From: an uncultured Sedimentitalea sp.
GTDB lineage: Bacteria > Pseudomonadota > Alphaproteobacteria > Rhodobacterales > Rhodobacteraceae
Reading direction: 5' to 3'
Assembly: GCA_947504115.1 (NCBI GenBank)
Contig: CANNGH010000004.1
Span: 372,001 to 436,000 of the forward strand
DNA: 64,000 bases
Positions 1 to 7,166 of the stretch are shown here, piece after piece. A model generated the notes under the pieces. The model ran no database searches and was not told the origin of the DNA. It saw only the letters and a list, made by a program, of their open reading frames with translations. Made by a program: the position numbers and the translations under genes. Each line of letters starts with the position of its first letter. Positions within the stretch are counted from its first letter, which is position 1.

Positions 1-796
1 GCAGCAGGTCATAGTACTGGCGGCGATGCGTCTTGAAGTAGAGGCTGAGATAGAGGATCGGCTCCTTCAGGATGCCCTGCGTGCAGAGCAGGAAGGTGAT
101 CAGCAGGCGGCCGAGGCGTCCGTTTCCGTCGAGGAACGGATGGATGGTCTCGAACTGCACATGGACGAGCCCGGCCTTGATGAGGGTCGGCATCTCCGGC
201 GTGTCGGTATGGATGAACGCCTCCAGGTCCGACATGAGGTCGAGGACGTTCTCGGGGGGCGGCGGTACGAAGAGCGCATTGCCCGGCCGCGTTCCGCCGA
301 TCCAGTTCTGCGAACGTCGGAACTCTCCCGGCTGCTTCGTGCTCCCGCGTCCCTTTTCGAGAAGGATGGCGTGGATTTCCCGGATCAGGCGCAGGGAAAG
401 CGGAAAGCCCTCGCGGATCCGGTCGAGGCCATGGTTCATGGCGGCGACGTAGTTGGAAACCTCCTGCACGTCGTCGAGCGGGACGCCCGGCGCTTCCTCG
501 CTCTCGAACAGCAGGAGATCGGAGAGCGACGACTGCGTGCCCTCGATCTGCGAGGACAGCAGCGCCTCTTTGCGGACGTACATGTAGAGGAAGAGCGGGG
601 TGTCGGGCAGGATGGAGGTCACGCCATCGAGCCGGCCGATCGCGCGGTTCGCACGCTCGAGCTGACGGTAGAGCCGATCCATCCTCACCGGCGGGGCCGG
701 CGGCAAGGGTGGCGGCACGAACGCCTCTGCGCGTTCGCCTGCGGTCGAGATGGCCACGCGCTGACCCAACCGTGATGGCTCCGGTGATAACGCCAT
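1..796 (-). CDS. Fic family protein (class II-like), C-terminus cut by the window edge
   Basis: Fic enzymes transfer AMP or a related group from a nucleotide to a hydroxyl side chain of a target protein. The frame runs off the left edge, so only the first 265 codons are present. The catalytic motif HPFLDGNGR is at residues 219-227 with all key residues (H, D/N, G, R). A copy of the inhibitory-helix motif (S/T)xxxE(G/N) reads SSQIEG at residues 81-86. Placed before the Fic core, it marks class II, where the protein inhibits itself. Residues 26-37 are proline-rich, typical of the N-terminal Fic_N linker. The start ATG is at 796 with an AAGGA-type site upstream. It is divergent from the QueC-like operon. 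The target protein cannot be read from sequence. Confidence 0.9.
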   Translation of the reverse strand, partial: MALSPEPSRLGQRVAISTAGERAEAFVPPPLPPAPPVRMDRLYRQLERANRAIGRLDGVTSILPDTPLFLYMYVRKEALLSSQIEGTQSSLSDLLLFESEEAPGVPLDDVQEVSNYVAAMNHGLDRIREGFPLSLRLIREIHAILLEKGRGSTKQPGEFRRSQNWIGGTRPGNALFVPPPPENVLDLMSDLEAFIHTDTPEMPTLIKAGLVHVQFETIHPFLDGNGRLGRLLITFLLCTQGILKEPILYLSLYFKTHRRQYYDLL

Positions 797-958
797 GGTT
801 GAAAAAGGATCCTTTCCTTGGCAGGCTACCTGAGAAAGGATATCGCATATTCCTTTCTTTGTCGTGGTTCTAACGGAAGGTTCCTTTTCTTGTCGAGTGC
901 TCATTCCCTCTGTCCGCGCCAGATCCGGTCCGGGCGCACCCTCTGAACCGGTGGCGCG
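797..958. promoter_or_regulatory. Divergent intergenic region with three AAGGA/TCCTT dyads
   Basis: This 162-bp gap separates the Fic gene (minus) from the QueC-like operon (plus). It holds a perfect palindrome AAAGGATCCTTT (804-815), an imperfect dyad GAAAGGATAT...ATTCCTTTC (833-856) and a third GGAAGG/TTCCTT copy (875-886). Several half-sites of the same kind in a divergent promoter region suggest an operator for one DNA-binding protein. ATCCTTTCCTTGGCAGG (809-825) recurs with one mismatch at 13060-13076. No clear -35/-10 pair could be assigned. Confidence 0.4.
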
Positions 959-1744
959 ATGGGACATCAGCGCCTCGGAAAACTCCCCACCCACCGATAC
1001 CTGCCGGACATCGTCAGGTATCTGGTGACCGGTGGCACGCCTACCGCGCACTTGGTGGAACAGATCACCGAGGTGGGGCGGGATGCACTGAAGCGTGCCC
1101 TGAAGGATCCTGTGTTCGTGGAAGCGTTGTGGCTGCTCATCAGGTTGCCGCAGGCGGCCGCGTCGAGGGACTTCGGGGCGGCTCTCGCCGAGATCGGCAT
1201 GGGCGCACAGCGGCCGACGTCAGTCGCGGAACTGATGGTTGCCTTCGACAATGCGCTGGAGCGCGTGCAGCGGCGCGAACATCGGGATGCCACGGACCTT
1301 GGCGAGATCGCGCGTCAGGCAGCACTCACCGCGCTCGGCGATGCTGTGCGAGCCGGGATGCCAATGTGGTCCCCCATGGCGGACGATGTGCAGGCTTCGG
1401 TGGCTGCACTGAGGTCACCCGAGAAGTTCGGTGCTCTGGCCCACCACTTCCACGCAAATACCGTGGAGCGCGTCATCCACTACTATGTCGATCGAAACCT
1501 GCATGAACTCGTCGGCGCCGATCGCGTTGTGTCCTCGGTCCACGATCTCGCCACATACGATTCAGCGATACGCCGCCATTGCATGGAAGCCGCGCTGATC
1601 ATGCGCGCCTTCGCCAGGGACTGGCTCGGCAAGAACCAGTATCGGGACGGCAAGGAGATATCGAAGAACGACGCTCGTAAATTCTCGACCTATGCCGTCG
1701 AAAAGATCAGTATCGAGCTCAAGAACAGGAAGGGGCCAAAGTGA
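959..1744 (+). CDS. Unrecognised protein, first gene of a QueC-like two-gene operon
   Basis: I do not recognise this 261-aa protein. It is mostly helical, has no membrane segment or signal peptide, and ends in a lysine-rich tail (GKEISKNDARKFSTY and onward). Its stop overlaps the GTG start of the QueC-like gene in a GTGA arrangement, so the two are translationally coupled and very probably work together. The start ATG at 959 has a weak GGTGG site upstream; no better in-frame start is close. It does not look like the glycine-rich QatB of the QatABCD defence system. Possible roles are a protein substrate, scaffold or effector partner of the QueC-like enzyme. That is inference from gene order only. 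Confidence 0.75.
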   Translation: MGHQRLGKLPTHRYLPDIVRYLVTGGTPTAHLVEQITEVGRDALKRALKDPVFVEALWLLIRLPQAAASRDFGAALAEIGMGAQRPTSVAELMVAFDNALERVQRREHRDATDLGEIARQAALTALGDAVRAGMPMWSPMADDVQASVAALRSPEKFGALAHHFHANTVERVIHYYVDRNLHELVGADRVVSSVHDLATYDSAIRRHCMEAALIMRAFARDWLGKNQYRDGKEISKNDARKFSTYAVEKISIELKNRKGPK

Positions 1745-3606
1745 AACGGTGCCTGATTGAATGCGGCGTGCGGCAGGCATCCGAAGATGGCGCTCTCGCG
1801 ATGAACGTGAGCGACCCCGGCAAGAACGTCAATCTGAGGATCGACTCCATCAGCCGCTCGATGGTCGGGAACATCCCCGACCTTCTGATCGATCTTCTGG
1901 AGATCGCGGCATACGTCTACTGCGTCGATCAGCGCATCAAGCGCGGGACTGAGATGCTCATGGATTACGGGAAGGATTGGCGCCGCAGTCTGACCTTCTC
2001 GATCCCTGTGCGCCATCCCGAGATCTGGAATGGGGAAGAGGTGCAGGAACTGCTGGTCGAAACCCTCGGCTTCCTCTCCGACGACAGTTATGCATTCCGG
2101 TTCCGCAAGGCCGAAGCGCCGGTTCAGCCGCGCGATCCCTACTTCCACGAACTCCTTGATGCTTTCCAGGAGAACGACGAGGTGGCGCTGTTCTCGGGCG
2201 GCGTCGATTCCTTCGCCGGCGCGGTCAACGACATCGTCACGCTGGGCAAGTCTGTCACCTTGGTTGGCCACTGGTCGGTGCCGAAAGTCCAGAATGTCCA
2301 GGCGACCCTGGTCGACGCGTTGAAGCAGCGCGGCTACGGGCGGCGGCTGTCTTACGTCCCGGTGTGGGTTTCGAACACGGACATCAAGCCGGCCGAGTAC
2401 ACCCAGAGAACCCGATCATTTCTCTTCGCGTGCATCGGGCTGGTCGTGGCGCGGATGTCCGGGAAGGATGGTTTCAGTTTCTACGAGAACGGGGTTGTCA
2501 GCATCAACCCGCCGCTGGCGGGGGACGTGGTCGGCGGCCGAGCCACGCGCACCACGCACCCCAAGGTACTCCGTGGTCTCGAGGACTTGTTCTCGACCCT
2601 CCTCGACCGCCAGATCGAGATCCGGACCCCGCTCCAGTGGCTCACCAAGAAGGAGGTCACCGAGACGATAGCAGCCGCGGGCATGGCTGACATGATCGGG
2701 TCCACGGTGAGTTGTACCCGCACGCACAGTCGGACGAGAAGGCACACGCACTGCGGAGTATGTTCGCAATGCATCGATCGAAGGTTCGCTGTCTTGGCTG
2801 CGGGAATGGCTGATCATGATCCCGCCGACCAATACAAGAAGGATTTACTCCTGAGCGATCGAAGCGTTGATGACAGCCTTCGAATGGCGATGCACTATGT
2901 GTCCTTCTTCAGGAAGATCGGCTCGATGACAAAGGACCGGTTCCTTGTCGACCTTCCGGAAATTGTTTCGGCGCTTGACCACTTCCCGGATCTGACAGCC
3001 GATGAGGCCAGCGCACATCTGTTCGATCTGTTCCAGCGGCACGCGCGATCTGTGGAAGACGTCATCGCTCGGGCCGCGAGCGAACATGCTGGCCCGCTTT
3101 TCAGGGGCGAGGTTCCGGCTGGTTCGCTCCTGGCGACCTGTTTCGCGCGTGGCGACCGTGTCGAGATCGCCCCAAGCTCAAACTATGATCAGCATGTAAC
3201 GGCTTTCGTCGACCGGCTCAGTGCTCCCATCCTTGAGTTCGCGATGGATCATGGCGCTGGGCAGGTGCTTTTTCATGGCGGGTATTGTCTTGAGGGTGCG
3301 AACTACCGCTTCGTGAACGCGCTGATCGAGAGTTTCCGCAACGCCAAGCGCACACGCTCGGAAATCCCGTTCATGACGCCTCACGATGTGGCGGCGACAA
3401 TGGAAGTGTCTGAGCAGTCGATGCGCCAACAACTTCGCAGGTTGCGCGACGCGCTCGACCCGCTGGCGGTGATGCTCGGGATCCCGCTCGATCAGGACAG
3501 TTTCATCGAGACCAAGGAACGCGCCGGATACCGCCTCAACCCGGCGTGGCATGAGATCGCCCTCGGCGACATTCAGCCCCCGAATCCGGCTGCGTCACAG
3601 GAATAA
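1741..3606 (+). CDS. QueC-like ATP-pyrophosphatase with C-terminal winged helix
   Basis: QueC (7-cyano-7-deazaguanine synthase) uses ATP to turn carboxy-deazaguanine into preQ0. Relatives are parts of anti-phage systems (QatC; type IV CBASS). This 621-aa protein is more than twice the length of housekeeping QueC. The PP-loop SGGVDS is at residues 152-157 and the zinc cluster is C325, C338, C341 and C344 (HCGVCSQC). Residues about 545-602 (TPHDVAATMEVSEQSMRQQL and onward) resemble a winged helix of the OmpR type. No other queuosine genes lie nearby, which argues against tRNA metabolism. The GTG start overlaps the upstream stop; ATG 1801 is an alternative. Best inference: a defence or protein-modifying enzyme rather than a biosynthetic QueC. 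Confidence 0.85.
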   Translation: MKRCLIECGVRQASEDGALAMNVSDPGKNVNLRIDSISRSMVGNIPDLLIDLLEIAAYVYCVDQRIKRGTEMLMDYGKDWRRSLTFSIPVRHPEIWNGEEVQELLVETLGFLSDDSYAFRFRKAEAPVQPRDPYFHELLDAFQENDEVALFSGGVDSFAGAVNDIVTLGKSVTLVGHWSVPKVQNVQATLVDALKQRGYGRRLSYVPVWVSNTDIKPAEYTQRTRSFLFACIGLVVARMSGKDGFSFYENGVVSINPPLAGDVVGGRATRTTHPKVLRGLEDLFSTLLDRQIEIRTPLQWLTKKEVTETIAAAGMADMIGSTVSCTRTHSRTRRHTHCGVCSQCIDRRFAVLAAGMADHDPADQYKKDLLLSDRSVDDSLRMAMHYVSFFRKIGSMTKDRFLVDLPEIVSALDHFPDLTADEASAHLFDLFQRHARSVEDVIARAASEHAGPLFRGEVPAGSLLATCFARGDRVEIAPSSNYDQHVTAFVDRLSAPILEFAMDHGAGQVLFHGGYCLEGANYRFVNALIESFRNAKRTRSEIPFMTPHDVAATMEVSEQSMRQQLRRLRDALDPLAVMLGIPLDQDSFIETKERAGYRLNPAWHEIALGDIQPPNPAASQE

Positions 3607-3656
3607 GCTGCCGAAGTCACAGGCCACCGCGCACAACGTCACAATCTGCCCAGCAG

Positions 3657-3680
3657 AGCCCCGTTTTTCGGGGCTTTTTT
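3657..3680 (+). terminator. Rho-independent terminator after the QueC-like gene
   Basis: AGCCCCG (3657-3663) pairs with CGGGGCT (3669-3675) around a TTTTT loop and is followed by a run of T (3675-3680). It lies 50 bp after the QueC-like stop and closes that operon before the prophage starts. Confidence 0.9.
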
Positions 3681-3809
3681 CTTGTCCGGACGTCACAAGA
3701 AAATCCGGGCGTGATCATATACGCAAGGCCGCAAAGCATTGAAATTGTTCGTGTATCCGGGCGCACCAACGTGCCGGGGTGAACAACGGACAACTCAATG
3801 AGGTTTCGG

Positions 3810-4019
3810 ATGTCTGTCACGCATCTCAACCAGGCCGAGCTGGCAGCTCGATGGAAGATCAGCCCGCGCACGCTGGAGCGCTGGCGTTGGACCGGTGAGG
3901 GCCCCGCCTTCATCAAGATCGGAGGCCGGGTCGTGTACCGGCTCGACGATGTCGAGGCCTATGAGGCCAACCGGCACTGCTCGAGCACGGCCGACAAGCC
4001 CGCCGTGAAGCTGGCGTGA
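3810..4019 (+). CDS. Excisionase/AlpA-like helix-turn-helix protein
   Basis: A 69-aa DNA-binding protein with the MerR/AlpA fold: LNQAELAARWKISPRTLERW forms the helix-turn-helix and FIKIGGRVVYRLDDVEAYE the wing and last helix. Such small proteins direct excision or act as early regulators of prophages. It opens the phage early operon, 130 bp after the QueC-like terminator. I chose ATG 3810 because GAGG lies 8-11 nt upstream; ATG 3798 would add four residues but has no ribosome site. A fragment of a similar domain (VICAQKSKLLDWIEQQE) survives at 61656-61748 in the second element. Confidence 0.8.
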   Translation: MSVTHLNQAELAARWKISPRTLERWRWTGEGPAFIKIGGRVVYRLDDVEAYEANRHCSSTADKPAVKLA

Positions 4020-4029
4020 GGGGGCGGCC

Positions 4030-4515
4030 ATGACGATCCCCAACCGCATCACCCTCGACAATCTGCCCACCATGCCGGTCGGCGAAGTCGCCACTCTGCC
4101 AGGCGACCAGCTGGCGCTCCTGAAGCAGGACGCTGACGAGCGGCTGCGCACCGCGAAGACCCTCTGCGACTGGCTCGATGGCGCGATCGCACTGAAGTAC
4201 GGCGATCAGGCGCAGGAGGTGCGCCGCGCGGAGGGCAAGGACACCGGCACGGTCAGGCTGCACGACGGCCCGCTCACCGTGGTCGCGGAGCTCGCCAAGC
4301 GGGTCGATTGGGACCAGGCGACCCTTGCCAACTTGGTCGAGCGCATCCGGGCCGACGGCGCCGACCCCACCGAATACGTCGACATCGCGTTCAGCGTGCC
4401 CGAGCGGAAATACACCGCCTGGCCGAAGGACATCCGCCAGGAGTTCGAGCCCGCGCGCACGGTTCGCACCGGCAAGCCGAAGTTCCGGCTGCTGCTCGGC
4501 GAGGAGGCGCGCTGA
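4030..4515 (+). CDS. Phage early protein of unknown function
   Basis: A 161-aa soluble protein that I cannot assign a function. It has a helical first half (LLKQDADERLRTAKTLCDWL and onward) and a basic C-terminus. Its stop overlaps the start of the Sak4-like ATPase (TGATG), so it belongs to the recombination operon and is probably made together with the ATPase. Proteins in this place in alphaproteobacterial prophages are usually conserved hypotheticals. Confidence 0.75.
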   Translation: MTIPNRITLDNLPTMPVGEVATLPGDQLALLKQDADERLRTAKTLCDWLDGAIALKYGDQAQEVRRAEGKDTGTVRLHDGPLTVVAELAKRVDWDQATLANLVERIRADGADPTEYVDIAFSVPERKYTAWPKDIRQEFEPARTVRTGKPKFRLLLGEEAR

Positions 4516-5261
4516 TGGCCATTTCGCTCGCATCCCTGCGCACCTCGACGGTGCTGAGCCCGCCGCGCGTGCTGATCCACGGTGTCGCCGGCATCGGCAA
4601 ATCCACCTTCGCCGCGTCCGCCGACGCTCCCGTGTTCGTCCTGACCGAGGACGGTCTCGGCAAGCTCCAGGTGCCGCATTTCCCGCTGGCGACGAGCTAC
4701 GCGGAGGTCGCCGAGGCGCTCGACGCCCTCCTCGACGAGGAGCACGCCTATTCGACGGTGGTCGTCGACAGCGTGGATTGGCTGGAGCCGCTGATCTGGG
4801 CCGAGGCCTGCCGGCGCAACGGCTGGCAGTCGATCGAAAGCCCCGGTTTCGGCAAGGGCTACGCCGAGGCGCTGACCATCTGGCGCGAGTACATCGACAG
4901 GCTGAACGCGCTCCGCGACCGGAAGGGCATGGCGGTCATCCAGATCGCCCACACCGACATCAAGCGCTTCGACAGCCCCGAGCACGAACCCTACGACCGG
5001 TACGTGATCAAGCTGCAGGCCCGCGCGTCCGCGCTGCTGCAGGAGCACTCGGACGTCGTGCTCTTCGCCAACTACCGGATCTCGGTCAGCAAGTCCGACG
5101 TCGGCTTCAACAAGAAGGTGACCCGGGCGCTCGGGTCCGGTGCGCGCGTCATGCACACCGAGGAGCGCCCTGCCTTCCTCGCCAAGAACCGCTACGGCCT
5201 GCCGGAAACCCTCCCTCTCGAGTGGTCGGAGTTCCTGGCCGCCATGCCCCAATCCGCCTGA
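4515..5261 (+). CDS. Sak4-like RecA-family ATPase (phage recombination)
   Basis: A 248-aa P-loop ATPase of the AAA_24/Sak4 type, phage RecA-like proteins that help single-strand annealing and recombination with a partner SSB. Walker A is GVAGIGKST (residues 23-31); Walker B follows as STVVVDSVDWLE. The downstream neighbour is a DUF669 protein, the usual SSB-like partner. The ATG at 4515 overlaps the previous stop. The size is normal for Sak4 and too short for full RecA. The ATPase fold is sure; the recombination role is inferred from family and context. Confidence 0.85.
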   Translation: MAISLASLRTSTVLSPPRVLIHGVAGIGKSTFAASADAPVFVLTEDGLGKLQVPHFPLATSYAEVAEALDALLDEEHAYSTVVVDSVDWLEPLIWAEACRRNGWQSIESPGFGKGYAEALTIWREYIDRLNALRDRKGMAVIQIAHTDIKRFDSPEHEPYDRYVIKLQARASALLQEHSDVVLFANYRISVSKSDVGFNKKVTRALGSGARVMHTEERPAFLAKNRYGLPETLPLEWSEFLAAMPQSA

Positions 5262-5283
5262 TTACGACTGAAAGGACAGCACG

Positions 5284-5790
5284 ATGGCACGTTTCGACAC
5301 CGCCTTTGACGCCGCCGGCATCGAGCCCACCACCGCCTACGAGATCCTGCCCGCGGGCAAGTATCGCGCCCAGATCGTCGAGAGCGAGATGCGCGTCACG
5401 AAGAACGGGATGGGGAAATATCTCTGGCTGATGCTCGACATTCTCGAGGGGCCGCAGCAGGGCCGCAAGGTCTTCGACCAGCTGAACCTCGTGAACGCCA
5501 ATCCGACCACGGTCGAGATCGCGCAGCGCACGCTGTCGGCGATCTGCCACGCCACGGGCAAGCTGCAGGTGAACGACAGCGAGGAGCTGCACCTGATCCC
5601 GCTGACGATCCAGGTCGGCGTGAAACCCCCGAAGGACGGCTACGGCGAGCGCAACACGATCCGCTACCTGGTGCCGGAGGCCCCGGCGCAGGCGACCCCG
5701 CCGAAGCCCGCCGCCACGCAGTCGGCCAGCGCGCCCGCGCAGTCAGCGCCCGCCCGCCCGGCCACCGCACCCTGGAACCGCAAGAACTGA
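5284..5790 (+). CDS. DUF669 family protein, likely phage ssDNA-binding protein
   Basis: A 168-aa protein. Residues about 15-130 match the DUF669 pattern (AGKYRAQIVESEMRVTKNG, then YLWLMLDILEGPQQGRKVFD), an OB-fold-like domain found next to phage recombinases. The last 40 residues are rich in Ala, Pro, Gln and Ser and should be disordered, like SSB tails. It follows the Sak4-like ATPase by 22 nt and AAGGAC lies upstream of the ATG. It most likely coats single-stranded phage DNA for the ATPase and the replication genes. Confidence 0.8.
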   Translation: MARFDTAFDAAGIEPTTAYEILPAGKYRAQIVESEMRVTKNGMGKYLWLMLDILEGPQQGRKVFDQLNLVNANPTTVEIAQRTLSAICHATGKLQVNDSEELHLIPLTIQVGVKPPKDGYGERNTIRYLVPEAPAQATPPKPAATQSASAPAQSAPARPATAPWNRKN

Positions 5791-5856
5791 CGCCCTCGGC
5801 CGCCGCGGGCTGAGACCTGCGGCGGCCAGGACATCGCCAGACCCGAGAGACAGATC

Positions 5857-6222
5857 ATGACCAATATCACCGACGCGGCCTGCGTGGCCGCGAACGCCCC
5901 CGGCTTGCCCGACGACACCCGGCGCCTGATCGAGATCGAGGACGCCATCGCGAAGATCCGCACGCAGATCGCGACCGCGGATCTGGCGCGGCAGCGGACG
6001 GCCAAGCCGATCGACCCCGACTGGTTTCACCGTGCGCGCACGGCGCTGCGTCACCTCAATCGCGAGCGCGCCGAGATCGTCGCCCATCAGGGCGGTCGCC
6101 GCCGGCGCGAACGGCTCAAGGACATGATCATCGCCGTCCTGCGCGAACGCCATGACAGCGCCGCCTGGACTGCGGTGCTGGCTGAGGCGCGGGCGCGGCT
6201 TGAGCGGGGGGAGGCATGCTGA
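5857..6222 (+). CDS. Phage early hypothetical protein, helical and basic
   Basis: A 121-aa protein of unknown function. It is strongly helical, with an acidic first half (DTRRLIEIEDAIAKIRTQI) and a very basic middle (GGRRRRERLKDM), so nucleic-acid binding is possible. The stop overlaps the start of the Cas4-like nuclease (TGATG). Nothing specific is recognised. Confidence 0.7.
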   Translation: MTNITDAACVAANAPGLPDDTRRLIEIEDAIAKIRTQIATADLARQRTAKPIDPDWFHRARTALRHLNRERAEIVAHQGGRRRRERLKDMIIAVLRERHDSAAWTAVLAEARARLERGEAC

Positions 6223-7166
6223 TGGCCGAGCTCCCCGAACCCCCGACGCCGACCCTGTCCGCCATCTATGCCTCCTACGAGGCGCGGCAGGGCGACGGTT
6301 TCCGCGATCACCTCGGCGCGTCGCTGATCGGCAAGTCCTGCGCCCGCGCGCTCTGGTACGACTTCCGCTGGGTCACGCCCGCGCGGCACGCGGGCCGCAT
6401 CCTGCGCCTGTTCGAGACCGGCCAGCTGGAAGAGGCCCGGCTCGTCCGCGACCTGCGCACCACCGGCGCGACGGTGCTGGAGGTCGATCCCGAGACCGGG
6501 CGGCAGTTCCGCGTCGAGGCCCATGGCGGGCATTTCGGCGGCTCGCTAGACGGTGTCGCCCTCGGTCTGCTCGAAGCGCCGAAGACCTGGCACGTCGTCG
6601 AGTTCAAGACCCATTCGGCGAAGAGCTTCGCCGAGCTCGTCGGCAAGGGCGTCGCGCTCGCCAAGCCCCAGCACGCCGCGCAGATGCAAATCTACATGCA
6701 CCTGACCGGCATCACGCGGGCGCTCTACGTCGCGGTCTGCAAGGACACCGACGCGCTGCACATCGAGCGTGTCCCGGCCGATCCCGAGATGGGTGAGCGC
6801 CTGCTTGAAAAGGCGCGGCGGATCATCTTCGCCCAGCACCCGCCCGAGCGCATCAGCGCGGATCCCGCCTGGTTCGAGTGCCGGTTCTGCGACCACCACG
6901 GGCTCTGCCACGGCGAGGATGCCGCGGCGGTCACCTGCCGGTCCTGCCTGCATTCGACGCCTGTCGAGGGTGGTTGGCACTGCGCGCGCCACGACCGGCT
7001 GCTCGACTCGGCCGACCAGCGCCGCGCGTGCCCCCGGCACCTGTTCATCCCCGATCTCGTCCCCGGCGAGGTGAGCGACGCAGGAGAGGACTTCGTCTCC
7101 TACCGCATGCGTGACGGCTCCCCCTGGACCAACGACGCCCGTGAGAAGGAGACCGCCGCATGCTGA
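6222..7166 (+). CDS. PD-(D/E)XK exonuclease, Cas4/RecB-like with four cysteines
   Basis: A 314-aa single-strand exonuclease candidate. The RecB-type core shows D110 (GGSLDG), E127-x-K129 (VEFKTHS) and the motif Q154 (AAQMQIY). C40 (GKSCARALWY) plus C220, C223 and C229 (CRFCDHHGLC) give the four-cysteine pattern that holds an iron-sulfur cluster in Cas4 and AddB. A second cysteine group (CRSCLHSTPVEGGWHC) follows in the C-terminal third. I chose ATG 6222 because GGAGG ends 8 nt upstream; ATG 6216 sits directly on that site. It sits between the annealing genes and the helicase, so end resection for phage recombination is the natural role. Confidence 0.85.
   Translation: MAELPEPPTPTLSAIYASYEARQGDGFRDHLGASLIGKSCARALWYDFRWVTPARHAGRILRLFETGQLEEARLVRDLRTTGATVLEVDPETGRQFRVEAHGGHFGGSLDGVALGLLEAPKTWHVVEFKTHSAKSFAELVGKGVALAKPQHAAQMQIYMHLTGITRALYVAVCKDTDALHIERVPADPEMGERLLEKARRIIFAQHPPERISADPAWFECRFCDHHGLCHGEDAAAVTCRSCLHSTPVEGGWHCARHDRLLDSADQRRACPRHLFIPDLVPGEVSDAGEDFVSYRMRDGSPWTNDAREKETAAC

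Noticed and set aside
1741-3606. Housekeeping queC of queuosine synthesis
   Set aside because: The protein is over twice the usual length, has an extra winged helix and is coupled to an unknown gene with no queD/E/F near.
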